Positions 22,399 through 32,897 of a DNA stretch of 64,000 nt are shown here, piece by piece; position 1 is the stretch's first letter, and every line of letters begins with the position of its first letter. Origin of the DNA: Heloderma charlesbogerti (Eukaryota; Chordata; Lepidosauria; Squamata; Helodermatidae); assembly GCA_026122225.1 (NCBI GenBank), contig JANEZZ010000982.1:57501-121500 (forward strand), in the 5' to 3' direction. Under the pieces are notes generated by a model. It had not been told where the DNA came from. It saw nothing but the letters and a program-made list of their open reading frames with translations, and searched no databases. Both the position numbers and the translations under genes were made by a program.

Positions 22399-22400
22399 AA
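22354..22400 (+). repeat. (CT)n(GT)n microsatellite
   Basis: A CT array followed directly by a short GT array. Confidence 0.95.
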
Positions 22401-22410
22401 ATAAACTGAA

Positions 22411-22452
22411 GGTTGGGGGTAGGGTGGGGTAGGGTGGGGTGGGGGCAGGGAG
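22411..22452 (+). repeat. G-rich tandem, G-quadruplex potential
   Basis: Repeated GGGGTAGGGT words give at least four runs of three or more G within 40 bp on the plus strand. Potential to form a quadruplex is inferred from the G-run pattern. Confidence 0.75.
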
Positions 22453-22769
22453 ATCCTTAATCAAATATCAAATGTATTAGAATCCCCGATATTCAGTATT
22501 TCCCTTTTGGGGGGGAAAAGCAGAAGCCCTATCACTTGGGTAAAGCCACATGAAAGGAAATTGGATAAGTAACAAGTGTGGATGCTGGATTCTCAGACTT
22601 TATCATTGGGATTCCCCAACTGGGTACTGATTGAATCCAGGAGGGTGTACCCAGGTGGAACTGAAGTGTTCCACAAAAAGTCAATCATTGGATTCATCCA
22701 TCAGAATGTGCCCTTTGGAGCATATAGATCATGTGCAACATTGATCACCCCATTTTTCTGCCAATATTG

Positions 22770-23011
22770 GATTGATTGATTGATTGATTACATTTATATC
22801 CCACCTTTTCTTCCTGCAGGAACCCAAGGTGTGGTGTGTAATCCTCCTCCTTTCCACTTTATCCTCACAACAACCATGTGAGGTGGGCTGGGCTGAGAGT
22901 CTGTGACTGACCCAGAGTCACCCAGTGAGCTTCCATGGCCAGGTGGGGACTAGAACCCAGATCTTCCCACTCCCAGTCCAACACTCTAACCACTCCACAA
23001 CACTGGCATAG
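22770..23011 (-). repeat. CORE-SINE (MIR-like, tRNA-derived)
   Basis: Read on the minus strand: GTGGTTAGAGTGTTGGACTG (tRNA-like A-box region), GGGTTCTAGTCCCC (B box), then the CORE with GGGTGACTCTGGGTCAGTCA and CCTCACATGGTTGTTGTGAG, and the tail AAGAAAAGGTGGGATATAAA with a (AATC)n run at 22770-22788. The tail resembles the tails of the 5S SINEs at 19697 and 57550. Nearly full length. Confidence 0.82.
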
Positions 23012-23302
23012 TGGGCCCTAACATCCTCTCAATGGTGGGAGGATGCACTAGGTTCCTTTGATGTAGCGTACAAAAAAGTCGAGTGGAATAGCGTCAATCT
23101 AGATGCATCACTGTCACCGAGAAAGCACAGTGCCATCCCTGACTGACCTGGGAAAAAGGGGAGGCTGGAGTAGTGGCCAGCAATTCTAACTAAGTGACCC
23201 TGGAATTGCAAGGAAGATCCCTGCCCAATGTTTGGAGAGCTGTTTAAGAAAATCCATATTTACTGGATGTATCCTTCTGCCTGTGCCACTTGGTGAATAT
23301 AG
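23012..23302. other. no recognised feature
   Basis: Short stretch between a SINE and a palindromic repeat; nothing recognisable. Confidence 0.3.
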
Positions 23303-23405
23303 ATCAGCCTTCCCCACCCTGGTCCCCTCCAGGTGTTTGAGACTACATCTCCCAGAATTCCTGAACATTGCCCCTGCTGGCTGGAGTTGATGGAAGGTTG
23401 GCATA
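23303..23405. repeat. palindromic MITE-like repeat
   Basis: GACTACATCTCCCAGAATTC and a partly complementary GGCTGGAGTTGATGG segment surround a GCCCCTGCTGGCTGG core. Related repeats are at 36821-36962, 53185-53295 and 57770-57885 (ACTCCCATCATCCCTCA, GGGAGTTGTAG-type arms). No coding capacity; family not assigned. Confidence 0.45.
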
Positions 23406-23899
23406 ATCTAATAACTAGTCCAGTTGTGACTGGTGGGTAGGGTGGAAGGGATATTAAAATCCCAAGAAAGCTCTCTTTCTGACTGGTTATTTGCAGTTCT
23501 AATTTAAGAAGCCTTCAATGAGAAGCTCCAGCTCAAGCTGAAGGGCATTGTTTTAGCTGGAGAGCAAGTTATGTTCATTTTGTTGTTTGAGTGGCTTGTT
23601 GAAGAAGCTGTCTTTTAAAATGACTACTCAGATGCCTCAGGAGTTTGCTGTCACATCAAAGCTCCTCTGTCCTACATGCTCTCTGCATTATACATGCTGC
23701 AAAATGATCAGGCAGCTAAAACCATGTCTAGCTTTCCCATATCCCCAAAATGTATTGCATCAGAAGTGCTTTGCGGGTGTGGATTAGTCCATAAGTGCAC
23801 ACACATACAATTTCTGGCCATTTCTCTAGTCAGAAATGGGTACTTGGTAGCTTTGGGGCCAGATCTGGCTCCAAAAGACATGTTATACGGCCCCAAGAT
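23406..23899. other. no recognised feature
   Basis: No repeats or gene signatures that I can name. The 226-residue plus-strand frame starting at 23676 runs into the neighbouring MITE and is not gene-like. Confidence 0.3.
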
Positions 23900-24322
23900 T
23901 AGGAATGGACAAACAAGCAATGTTCAAGATTGGCAAGATTCTCCAAACATTGGCTTGCCACTGGTCCTGATTCCTGCTTGCATTTGCAATTGCTGCTCAC
24001 TCTGTGCAAACGGTAAAATTGTGCAAGCGACTGAATGTGAATTTTTTGCAATTTTCCCCTGTTCGATTTGTGCACATTTCCTAACTGTGCACAAATTTCC
24101 TAAATTTACCCAATTTCCTAAATTTCCTCTATGGATGAAATCATGGCTGATTCAGTGTGCCCAGGAAATTTGCGTAAATTTGGGAAGTTTGCACAAACTG
24201 AATGCTAGCACATTTTCAGCAATTTACAAACGTTTTGGATGGACATGTGCTCGTGTCCAAGGTTGTGAACAGAGCATGCTCACATATTTTGTGAGCAAAA
24301 CTGAAATTCTCATACATCCCTA
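23900..24322. mobile_element. hAT-type MITE, 16087 subfamily
   Basis: Starts TAGGAATGGACAAACAAG and ends CATCCCTA. Flanking 8-mers CCCAAGAT and TCCAAGTT match at 6 of 8. The interior closely follows 16087-16524, with GATTCTCCAAACAT, TTTGCACAAACTGAATG and TGTGAGCAAAA. Confidence 0.8.
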
Positions 24323-24419
24323 TCCAAGTTCCTATGAGATTTTAATCAAGGTGTGATAAAATGTCTGCCCACAATTACACTTGTAAGGAAAAGGGAACTC
24401 CCCCCCCCAGTGTTGGCCA

Positions 24420-24600
24420 TCTTAGGAACAGATTGAAGGGTGGGGTATCAATCAATCACTGCTGGGGGAGGGCTATTATCTACATGTGCTTCGTCTCAGA
24501 AACATCCGGTCAGCTATTTTTGAAATAGGATGTGAGATGAGATGGGCCTTTGTTTTGATCCAGCAGGGCTATTCTGATATTCATATTGTTCCCAGGGAAT
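24420..24600 (+). mobile_element. LINE 3' UTR fragment (CR1/L2 type)
   Basis: GAGATGGGCCTTTGTTTTGA and CCAGCAGGGCTATTCTGATA match the terminal module at 10535-10600. Upstream part diverged. Confidence 0.42.
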
Positions 24601-24773
24601 GAAAAGAAAATATACTCTCTTCCTTATTTTGTGTCTTGTATAAGGTAGGGATGTGTGATCCATAGGATTTCCACCTCACTGAAAAGTGAACATTTATATT
24701 TGGGATATGGATGCTCAAGAAATTCAATCTTTGTAATTTGAATATGAAATGATGTTATTTGCACCTCTTAGAC

Positions 24774-24971
24774 CAGGGGTCCCCAACCTTTTCACATCAA
24801 TAGGCATATTTGTGAGTGTTGTGAGCGCTCTCACTAAATGGCTGTCATAGGGTGTCTAGCCCATGTATACAATGGCTGCCACGGTAGGCATGGCCAGTAA
24901 CAAAACACTCATTTCCCAGAAGGCAAAGTGGTGAGACTGGGAGACATGCTTCTTGTCCAATAACCTAATTC
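24774..24971 (+). mobile_element. Charlie-like hAT fragment
   Basis: Begins CAGGGGTCCCCAACCTTTTC, the terminus of Charlie-group hAT elements, and continues with GTGAGCGCTCTCACTAAATG and GGTGAGACTGGGAGA. The copy at 29059-29250 shares these words, and 63440-63650 carries them in reverse. The right end appears replaced by the CR1 that starts near 24972. Confidence 0.6.
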
Positions 24972-25703
24972 AAGATTAGGGAAAGCCAATTTTAATACAT
25001 TCAGAACAATGGTCAGTAAGGTCCCATGGCAAGCAACTCTAATGAGAAAAGGAGTCTAGGATGGATGGGAGTTTTTAAAAAAGGAAATTCTAAAGGCCCA
25101 ATTACAAGCAATTCCAATAAGAAAAAAAGGCTCAAGACAACAGAAGACAACAATATGGCTTCACAAAAAGCTTAGAGATGGCCTGAAAAGGACATAAAAA
25201 GGACACATATAGAAAGTAGAAGGAAGGCCAAGCTACAAAGGAAGAGTACAGGCAGGCAGCACAGAATTGCAGGGATGGCATCAGGAAGGCTAAAGCTGAG
25301 AATGAGCTGAGGTTAGAGAGGGATGCTAAAAGCCACAAACAGACTTTCTTCAGATACGTGCATAGTAAAAGACAGAGGGGAAAATGGTGGTTCAAGTACT
25401 AAATCAGGATGGCAAAATGATAACAGATGACAAAGAAAAGTCAGAAGTGCTCAATTCCTACTTCGGCTCAGTCTTCTCGTGAAAGAGGGTCTATGACCCC
25501 TCTGGCAAAGGCGAAGTACAGGCTGAAGGGTCAGATTGCAACTTGAGATCGATAGGCATATGGTCAAGGAACACCTAATTACTTTGAATGAGTTCAGATC
25601 TCCAGGGCCAGATGAACTGCATCTGAGAGTAATAAAGGAACTGGCAGAAGAACCCTAAGAACCACTGTCTATTCTCTTTGAGAAATCATGGAGGACGGGG
25701 GAA

Positions 25704-26507
25704 GTGCCAGATGAATGGAGGAGGACTAATGTTGTCCCTATCTTCAAAAAGGGCAAAAAGGAGGAACCTGGGAACTACAGACCAATCAGTCTGACATCAA
25801 TCCCTGGGAACATTCTGGAGCAGATTATAAAGCAATCCATCTGTAAGCACCTTGAAAACAATGCAGTGATTACTCGAAGCCGACAAGGATTTGTCAAGAA
25901 CAACTTCTGCCACACGAAGCTGATCTCATTTTTTGATCAAGTAACCTCCCTTGTGGACTGTGGGAATGCTGTAGACATAATATACCTTGACTTCAGCAAA
26001 GCTTTCAACAAAGTGCCCCATGATATCCTGATGAGCAAACTAGCTCAAAGTGGGCTAGATGAAACAACGATCCGGTGGTTCCACAGTTGGCTACAGAATC
26101 AAACTCAAAGAGTGCTTCTCAATGGGATTTTCTCAAACTGGGGAGAGGTAATGAGAGGGGTACCGCAGGGCTCAGTCCTGGGCCCAGTGCTCTTCAATAT
26201 TTTTATTAATGACTTGGATGAGGAGGTGCAGCGAATGCTGATAAAGTTCGCAGATGACACAAAATTCGGTGGGATAGCTAATACCCTGGAAGACAGAAAC
26301 AAAATTCAAAGTGATCTTGATAGGCTGGAGTGCTGGGCTGAAAACAACAGATTGAAATTTAATAGGTATACATGCCAAGTTCTTCACCTAGGAAAAAGAA
26401 ACCAAAGGCACAGTTACAAGATGGAGGATGTGGCTCAACAATACTACAAGCGAGAAGGATCTTGGAATTGTTGTAGATCACAAGCTGAATATGAGGCAGC
26501 AATGTGA
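25704..26507 (+). pseudogene. CR1 reverse transcriptase ORF fragment
   Basis: A 267-residue open frame: WRRTNVVPIFKKGKKEEPGN, RPISLTSIPGNILEQIIKQS, then VDIIYLDFSKAFNKVPHDIL (first catalytic Asp in YLDFSKAF), MRGVPQGSVLGPVLFNIFIN and FADDTKFGG (catalytic Asp-Asp). These are the ordered RT motifs of CR1. The frame ends in scrambled residues after HLGKRNQ, where a frameshift diverts it; the correct frame resumes at 26428 (EKDLGIVVDHKLNMRQQCDV). Upstream ORF2 sequence back to about 25580 (FRSPGPDELHLRVIKELAEE) is interrupted by a stop. Confidence 0.92.
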
Positions 26508-26740
26508 TGTGGCTGCAAAAAAGGCAAATGTTATTTTGGGCTGCATTCATAGAAGGATAGCTAGCTTCCAAATCCCAGGAATTACTAGTTCCCCTCTACT
26601 CAGCACTGGTTAGGCCTCATCTGGAGTACTGTGTCCAGTTCTGGGTACTGCACTTTAAGAAGGATGCAGACAAGCTGGAGATGGTTCAGAGGAGGGCAAC
26701 GAAGATGAGCAGGGGGCTGGAAACAAAGCCCTATGAGGAT

Positions 26741-27244
26741 TAGGGATGGCAAAGAATTCTGCCACGGACTCCAATGAGGCCGGATTCTAAAGAATCCGGC
26801 CCCATGGAGTCCTTGGTGGAATGGACCACTTACCTCTGCCACCTTGCAAAGTTCGCGCCGGCTGGATCCTACCTGCTGCCGGCCAGGTCCAGGTCCATCC
26901 GCTCACTCTGCTGCCATCCACTGCTGGTGTGCGGATGCAAATGGCGTCCGGCATAGCAGATGCCATTTGCGTCCCTGCTCTTTGCTGTGATAGGCTACGT
27001 AAAGATTTATGTAGCTTATCACAGCAAAGAGCAGGGACACAAATGGCGTCCGCTATACTGGATGCCATTTGCGTCCACAGATCGGCAGTGGATGGAAGTC
27101 TGGCAGCGGATGGACCTGGCCGGTGGCTCTGTGGACACGCCGCAGACCGGAGCCAGCCTGGGAGGATTCCAGGGGGAGAAACGTATTGCCTCCCCCTGCA
27201 TGGACCCCCCAGTGGACTTGGTGAGTGGGGTTCATACACCCCTA
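26741..27244. mobile_element. hAT-type element inside CR1
   Basis: Starts TAGGGATGGCAAAGAATT and ends CACCCCTA; flanking 8-mers ATGAGGAT and ATGAGGAG match at 7 of 8. The paralogous CR1 at 45841-45856 shows the empty site, confirming the boundaries. The core is one 36-bp palindrome at 26987-27022 (GTGATAGGCTACGT arms), flanked by mirror TTTGCGTCCCTGCTCTTTGC-type arms. The minus strand has GAGGTAAGT at 26828-26836. Confidence 0.93.
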
Positions 27245-27645
27245 ATGAGGAGAGACTGAAAGAACTGGGCATGTTTAGTCTTGAGAAGAGAAGACTGAGG
27301 GGAGATAGGATAGAGCTCTTCAAGTACTTAGAAGGTTGTCACAGAGAGGAAGGCTAGGATTTCTTCTCTATCATCCCAGAATGGAGGACATGGAATAATG
27401 GGCTCACGTTACAGGAAGGCAGATTCCAGCTGAACATCAGGAAAAAATTCCTGACCGTTAGAGCAATATGACAATGGAACCAATTACCTAGGGAGGTGGT
27501 GGGCTCTCCCACACTGGAGGCATTCAAGACGAGGCTGGACAGCCATCTGTCAGGGATGCTCTGACTTGGATACCTGCATTGAGCAGGGGGTTGGACTCGT
27601 TGGTCTTGCAGGCCCCTTCCAACCCTACTATTCTATGATTCTATG

Positions 27646-27850
27646 AACCCACCCCTGTTGCTTCTCCGGTCATCTGCCCGGCCATGACCCCACTGACTCA
27701 CAGGGCTCCAGAACATGCTCAAGCCCCTCCCGTACTCGGCGAATAGCTCACACTCACCCCAGCAGCCTTGTCGAGCTCCACAGTCACCATTTTTTGAAAA
27801 ACAAAATGATGATAGCAAAAAACATATACCAATAAAGATGACACTGAAGG
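27646..27850. mobile_element. half element of the 62802 type
   Basis: CCCACCCCTGTTGCTTCTCC, CAAGCCCCTCCCGTACTCGG and GAGCTCCACAGTCACCATTT match one arm of 12361-12885 and 62802-63332. It stops after a short AT-rich core. It sits directly at the 3' end of the CR1. Confidence 0.5.
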
Positions 27851-28034
27851 CTGGCCCTTTGCTTTGCAGCATGCCATCATCCCACGTTTTAAAAAGTGTA
27901 GTTAAAAAAAAATCTGAAGAAATAAAATAAAACTCGGATGGGCCATGGAGGCAGCCCGGCAGACACCCAGAGCGGTGCCTGAGAGCACGTTGCTGCCCAC
28001 GGGGATGATGTTGGTGACCCCAGAACTAGGCCTT

Positions 28035-28205
28035 AGGAGAGGCAACCTTTTGGAATGAGGAAATAACTGCATGAAAGCTGGGAAGCCAGCAAACAATTGT
28101 GGTGAAAGGGGGTGGGGCCAGGGGAAAGGGGGAGGGGCCGGGGAGGGGCCATCTGGGGATCCAGATTGGCCCCCGTGCCTGAGGTTCTGTGCCTTTGCTC
28201 TACAG
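28035..28205 (-). mobile_element. fragment of the 36030-type hAT element
   Basis: CAACCTTTTGGAATGAGGAA, GGTGGGGCCAGGGGAAA and GCCTGAGGTTCTG follow the reverse complement of 36030-36420. Termini are lost. Confidence 0.5.
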
Positions 28206-29058
28206 CAAGCCACCACTATTTATTTTTTTCCCAGCCCCCATAGATGTGCAACAACTGTTCAGAATGTGTTGCTTTATGAATGGGGACACTTCTCTGTATC
28301 CGCAAGTAAGCAATTTTCTTTTAACAAACAGAAAGAAAAGAGATGAGTTATGGAGATGAGTTTCTGCTTTCCTGCTTTGAAGGCCCAGCGCTTCCTCTGT
28401 GGTCATGGGTAAAAGTATATACACGAGGGAACTGAGGAGGATCAGCTCTTTGTCTCCTGCCAAACCCCCTCCCCCTTTTAAAGAGCTTCTATCACATTCT
28501 AGAGCAAAAGAGTTTGGATCACAGTAACAGCACTGCAGCAAACCCAAAGCTGATGAAGTTGTCATTTTATGCCTCAAAGGACAACTCTTCTTGGAATCCT
28601 TTGTGAGCTTTCTTCTGCGGCTCACTGACATATTTAAAAAACTACTGCCACACTTTGGCAAAGGATGCAAACTTCAGCCCGACTCCTGTGAATTCATTGC
28701 ATTAGAAGCCGTTCCTAGCATTTTTCATCCGGGGCTTTGTTGTATATTGAGATTATGCAATTATATGCCTAAAGTGGCAGCGGGCAAACAGAAAGTGGTA
28801 ATTCGTAGTTCACAAAGCAGGAACTATGGTTGTGAATGGCAGTTCTAATCTCCCAGGCCTTCTTCTGTCAGAGTTCCAAGACAGAGTGGTGTTCCTAAAG
28901 CCGATGGTGACTGGATATTGCCAGGTTATTGTACAAAGGGCTGTCGTGCTGAACCATAGTAGGGCTCCCTGTACCTTTTTGTCCCGATTGCGACACGCTG
29001 TTCTTTATTCTAAAGCCGCCTTATACTATTGGTCTGTCTAGCTCAGTATTGTCTATGC
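28206..29058. other. low-repeat stretch, no gene recognised
   Basis: Unique-looking DNA. 28540-28830 has moderate AT content and no repeat words, so it could be conserved non-coding DNA. Minus-strand frame 28200-28670 shows no domain. Confidence 0.3.
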
Positions 29059-29250
29059 CAGGGGTCCCCAAACATTTTGGATCAGTGGAAGCATTTGGAA
29101 TCTTGAGAGAGTGTTGTGGGTGCTCTCGCAAAATGGCTGTCATGGAGATTGCTTGTCCATTCATAACAAATGTCCAAAATGGGCATGGCAACTGGTGAGA
29201 CTAAAACAAAACAAAACAAAACAAGACACCTCACCCAAGAACCTAATTAC
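29059..29250 (+). mobile_element. Charlie-like hAT fragment
   Basis: CAGGGGTCCCCAAACATTTT, TTGTGGGTGCTCTCGCAAAA and ACTGGTGAGACTAAA match the fragments at 24774 and 63440 (reverse). An (AAAAC)n array at about 29202-29223 has expanded inside it. Confidence 0.58.
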
Positions 29251-29284
29251 AGGGCAGAGGTGGAATTTAAGCACATTGCTGTGC

Positions 29285-29535
29285 AGGGTAGGGAGGGATG
29301 GACAAACCCACCCCCATCCAGTATCAGCAGGCGCCCACTGAAGCGCTGGCCCCACTCAAGCCCCCTCCCCCAGACCTGTGCTCTAGCTCCCACAAGCTCA
29401 CTGAGACACCTGCACTCACCCTGGATCCCATCCGCGAGCACCCACCATTTTGCTGAGCTTATTTTTATGGAAAAAAGGTCAGTAAAAATGTGCATATTTC
29501 AATATGCACAAATTCTGTTTTATTTTTTGCTTGCT
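29285..29535. mobile_element. arm of a hAT-type element
   Basis: AGGGATGGACAAACCCACCC, CACCCACCATTTTGCTGAGC and AAAATGTGCATATTTCAATA resemble 10600-10810. The opposite arm is missing; a new element (29544-30335) begins eight bases further right. Confidence 0.48.
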
Positions 29536-29543
29536 GTTAGATG

Positions 29544-30335
29544 TAGGGATGTACGAACGTCTTGCCTGGCTCCGTGCCGGGCAATCCGCGGTGGGGGGGA
29601 GGCGCTCCATCCTCCCAAGCCGGCTCCGCTCCACGGCGGCTCCACAGAGCCGCCAGCTGGGACTGGCCGCAGCCAGAGTTCCAGCCGCAGCCAGGCTGCT
29701 GTGGCCGCAAATGGCAGCCATCATAGTGGCCACCATTTGCATCCTTGCAGTCAGCCATGATAGGCTACGTAAGCATTTACATAGCCTATCATGGCAAAGA
29801 GCAGTGATGCAAATGGTGGCCGGTACGCCGTTTGCGCTGCTGCTCTTTCCATGATAGGCTACGTAAGTATTTATGTAGCCTATCACGGTAAAGACAGTTA
29901 TGCAAATGGCAGCCACCACACCATTTGCATAGCTGCCTTTACCGTGATAGGCTATGTAAATACTTACGTAGCCTATCACAGCAAAGAGCAGGGGTGCAAA
30001 TGGTGTAGTGGCTGCCATTTGTGTCCCTGCTCTTTGCTGTGATAGGCTACGTAAATACTTACGTAGCCTATCACGGCTGACTGCAAGGACGCAAATGGTG
30101 GCCGCTATGATGGCCACCATTTGCAGCCGCAGCAGCCCGGCAGCAGCCAGGCAGGAGACCAGCTGGAGTCGCCACCGCCGATGCATCTGCTGCCGGAGCT
30201 GCCGCCATCGCCGCCGCTTCCACCACCAGGTAAGCTCCGTCCCGGGGGGATTCCGCGGGGTGGCGTGGGGGGAGGCTGTTCCGCCACAGATTCCGGGAGT
30301 CCGGGAATCCGTGACGGAATTCTCTGACATCCCTA
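29544..30335. mobile_element. hAT-type element with four-palindrome array
   Basis: TAGGGATGTACGAACGTC and CATCCCTA lie between GTTAGATG (29536-29543) and GTTAGATA (30336-30343), 7 of 8 matching. Four 36-bp palindromes with GTGATAGGCTACGT-type arms lie at 29757-29792, 29851-29886, 29944-29979 and 30039-30074, spaced 93-95 bp. Between them lie three other palindromes with AAAGAGCAG...CTGCTCTTT-like arms and a GCAAATGG...CCATTTGC core. A donor-like CAGGTAAGC lies at 30227-30235. The long open frames on both strands are palindrome artefacts. Confidence 0.92.
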
Positions 30336-30985
30336 GTTAGATATCAGGAATGTAGAAGGAGTTGTAAAGCGCAGAATGCCCATGGTGGTGAGAAATGTTA
30401 GTTGTGTACTTCATAACTGAAGTAATGTTCATGGCCTTCTAAATGGGGTCCCCACAAGACCAGTAAGTCCAGGACCTAAAATTACTCAGCTGCACCGCAC
30501 TGGTTGCCCTTTGGTAAACATCCCGTCCTCCCCACAACAATGTTTTGGGACCTAATCGTGCCCTTCTGAAAGTTAACAAAATGGCCACCCTAAGCTGTCA
30601 CCTGCATAGTGAATTAGGGAAGGCATTTGGATTTGGCCCTAATCTCTCGTCTTCTAGCTCCCCTCTCTCCTAACCTCCCATTACATGGACAATTGTTGTG
30701 GCTCCATCTCCTCCAAATGCCTTCTGGTTGGGCCAAACCCTCACATAAGGCCTGTGACTCTTCTTCTCCACCAGTCAACGCAAGGCCAAGCTTTTCACTT
30801 GCCTCTATGCCTTCAACATCAAAACCTCCTACGTCCAACACCTTGTACAGTGTCATGAGTGTGTGCTAACCAGAGAAGCAGGTTCTAAATACGTTAAAAT
30901 ATTTTATCCCATTATTTGTTTTGACCAATTGACCACAATATTAAAAATTCAATCATGGAGCAGCTGACAAGTGCGGTTGCCTAAT
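30336..30985. other. no recognised feature
   Basis: The 30614-30869 frames on the two strands mirror each other and have no domain. Around 30480 there is a CTGCACCGCACTGGTTGCCC phrase that loosely resembles the LHWLP segment of an L2 ORF2, but I see no further L2 motif. Confidence 0.3.
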
Positions 30986-31440
30986 TTTATTTAAGAGTCC
31001 CCCCCCCCCCGCACCCAACCCTGGTTTTCCCATTTTTCCATCCTGTTAACGCGGCTGCCTTTGCCCAGGCAGTAATGGGCCGCTCGTATGCCTACGACTG
31101 TTATGATCATGTAAATTTATTGGTGCTTAGAAGAAGCGAGCTATTAAAACATTACAACAGCCATTACAGCCGGGCGCGTGTTGGCTTTCGCTCCCAATGA
31201 ACATATGCTTCCGAGTGAATGCCTAAACTCTTATTTATGGATTTAATTTAATATGCGGAAAGAATTCAAAATTAAATTTTGTGTCTGCCTCCAGAGAGTG
31301 TCAGTGTATAATAACATGGTAATTTTTACACATCTTTATGAGAAATGGGAAAATTAATTCTTTCTGACAAGTTGTAATTATTCGACTTGGAGCAGTTGCA
31401 GCTGAGCAGTTCACACGCCTGTTGTCTCATTGCTTGCGTG
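30986..31440. other. low-repeat block, possible conserved non-coding DNA
   Basis: After a C run near 30998-31008, 31060-31420 is free of repeat words and unusually tidy. It includes TAATGGGCCGCTCGTATG, GGATTTAATTTAATATGCGG, AAAATTAAATTTTGTG and GAAAATTAATTCTTTC, with several TAAT homeodomain cores. There is no open frame over this block. I infer a candidate enhancer; only alignment with other reptiles or birds could confirm it. Confidence 0.38.
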
Positions 31441-32174
31441 GTGTGAAGGGAGAGAGGAGGAAGCGGGGAAGGACTGCTGAGATGGACATATATTGTGTGG
31501 CTGAGAGTTCCTAATAGCTTCTGACATTTTAGCCTTGTGTAATATCAGGGTGTTCTTTAAGGGAATGGGGAGCATAATCTCTTCTATGCCGTGGAAACTG
31601 TGATGTACTGTAGACAGGGGCTTCATGAGGGAAGAGGATTATATTTCCATGCATTTGAAGCTAGAGAGGAGATTGCCTGGAACCTTTTGGAAATTAATAA
31701 ATTTACATCACTCTTTTGTGGTAGGCTTTGCACCTAGTGCTACTAACTGTCGAACACACATATACAAGTGGGGTGGCAATCTGGAAGCAAAGTGTCTGGA
31801 GCTGTCTGGACTTGAACTCAGAACCTTTGCATGTGTGTGTGGCTGCCCTGTGTGGGTTGCAGTGACTGTCTAGGCAGTAAAGAACCCTCAGGCCCTGAAG
31901 TCATTCCACCAGGGCCAGCCCTACCATTAGTCAGAGTGATGCAGATGCTTCAGGTGGCAGATGCTGGGAGGTGTCAGGCTCAGGAAAGTGTCAGAGGAGA
32001 GAGGTGTGGGTCACATGGCTTGCCCTGCACCCCCTAAGCTAACCAGCCTTCAGATCCAGTGGAGGAAGATGTTCCATCCCCAGTATCGAAGTAATATTCA
32101 TCTGCTAGTCAAGCTGGCTTTTGTACATGGACTGGGAGTGGGTGCCATCTTGTTCTTCATCTCAGCAGCAAAAT
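31441..32174. other. no recognised feature
   Basis: Short frames without motifs. No transposon termini or SINE boxes seen. Confidence 0.3.
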
Positions 32175-32600
32175 TTAATTAATTAATTTATTTAAAACAT
32201 TTGTATCCCGCCCTATATCATTAAGATCTCAGGGCAGCATACAGATAAAATAAATTTAAACAATATAAAACAATAAATAATTTAAACACTTAAAAACATA
32301 TTAAACTATTAAACAAGCTAAAACCAGTTAAAATCTAAAATGATAAAATAATTAAAACAATGTGCTAGGGATAATTTCATTGTTATCCATAGGGATAACA
32401 ATGTGCTAATTCATTTAGCCCTCAAAGGCTTTGGTAAAAAGCCATGTTTTTACTTGATGCTGAAACAGGACCAATGTCTGCGCCAAGGCACTCCAAGGGG
32501 AGGGCATTCCACAACCAGGGTGCCACAGCATAGAAGGCCCTGTCTTGGCCCAGCCCTGAATTCTGTCCATGCAAGCTACCCATTGGAACTTCCCAGACAG
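32175..32600 (-). mobile_element. L2 LINE 3' end, minus strand
   Basis: The minus-strand frame reads RAFYAVAPWLWNALPLECLG, then ADIGPVSASSKNMAFYQSL, which parallels the L2 C-terminus at 6420-6515 (RAFSAVAPHFWSKLPLE). To its left is an A/T-rich 3' UTR with AAACAATATAAAACAATAAA and TATCCCGCCCTATATC. Reverse orientation, 5'-truncated. Confidence 0.72.
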
Positions 32601-32889
32601 GAAGGAGTACAAGAGGGCTTTCTGTTTGAATTTGACCTTGCATGAACAACATGGGCAATTGTACATCCCGGTGTGTTCTTTGGCCCTTTGGACCTGACTA
32701 CCTGCTTGCCCTTGGCTTCCTCGTTTATTCCCAGCTCCTGGCTCATCCTGGATATTTGCATATGGCTCCACCCTGACACAAAGTAAGTGCGGAGCAGGAA
32801 AGCAGGTATGAAGAGCCTGGAAGTGGATTGGTTTTCACTTCAACAAGGAGCCAGGCAAGAGTCTGAGGGTTCACTGGGCCAAGTAGAAA
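32601..32889. other. no recognised feature
   Basis: Short unassigned stretch between an L2 and a hAT-type element. Confidence 0.25.
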
Positions 32890-32897
32890 CCTATTGG

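Larger units (their letters stand above)
24972..27645 (+). mobile_element. CR1 LINE, 5'-truncated, split by hAT insertion
   Basis: Plus-strand CR1 beginning within ORF2 (translated CATTCAGAACAATGGTCAG and GTCCCATGGCAAGCAACTC), through reverse transcriptase, to the CR1 3' end CCTACTATTCTATGATTCTA at 27622-27645. The terminal ATTCTATG-type repeat is diagnostic. Element 26741-27244 interrupts it at CCCTATGAGGA. The undisrupted version of that site is present in the other CR1 near 45841-45856. Stops and frameshifts before 25704 and after 26507 make it dead. Confidence 0.93.

Noticed and set aside
22411..22452. Interstitial telomeric repeat
   Set aside because: The unit is GGGGTAGGGT-like, not TTAGGG.
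28200..28670. 156-residue minus-strand frame as a host exon
   Set aside because: No domain, no convincing splice-site framing and no codon-like pattern. The region may be non-coding unique DNA.
29757..30074. CRISPR-like array (36-bp repeats with regular spacing)
   Set aside because: The spacers are themselves palindromic repeats and resemble each other. The array lies inside a transposon with TSDs in vertebrate DNA.
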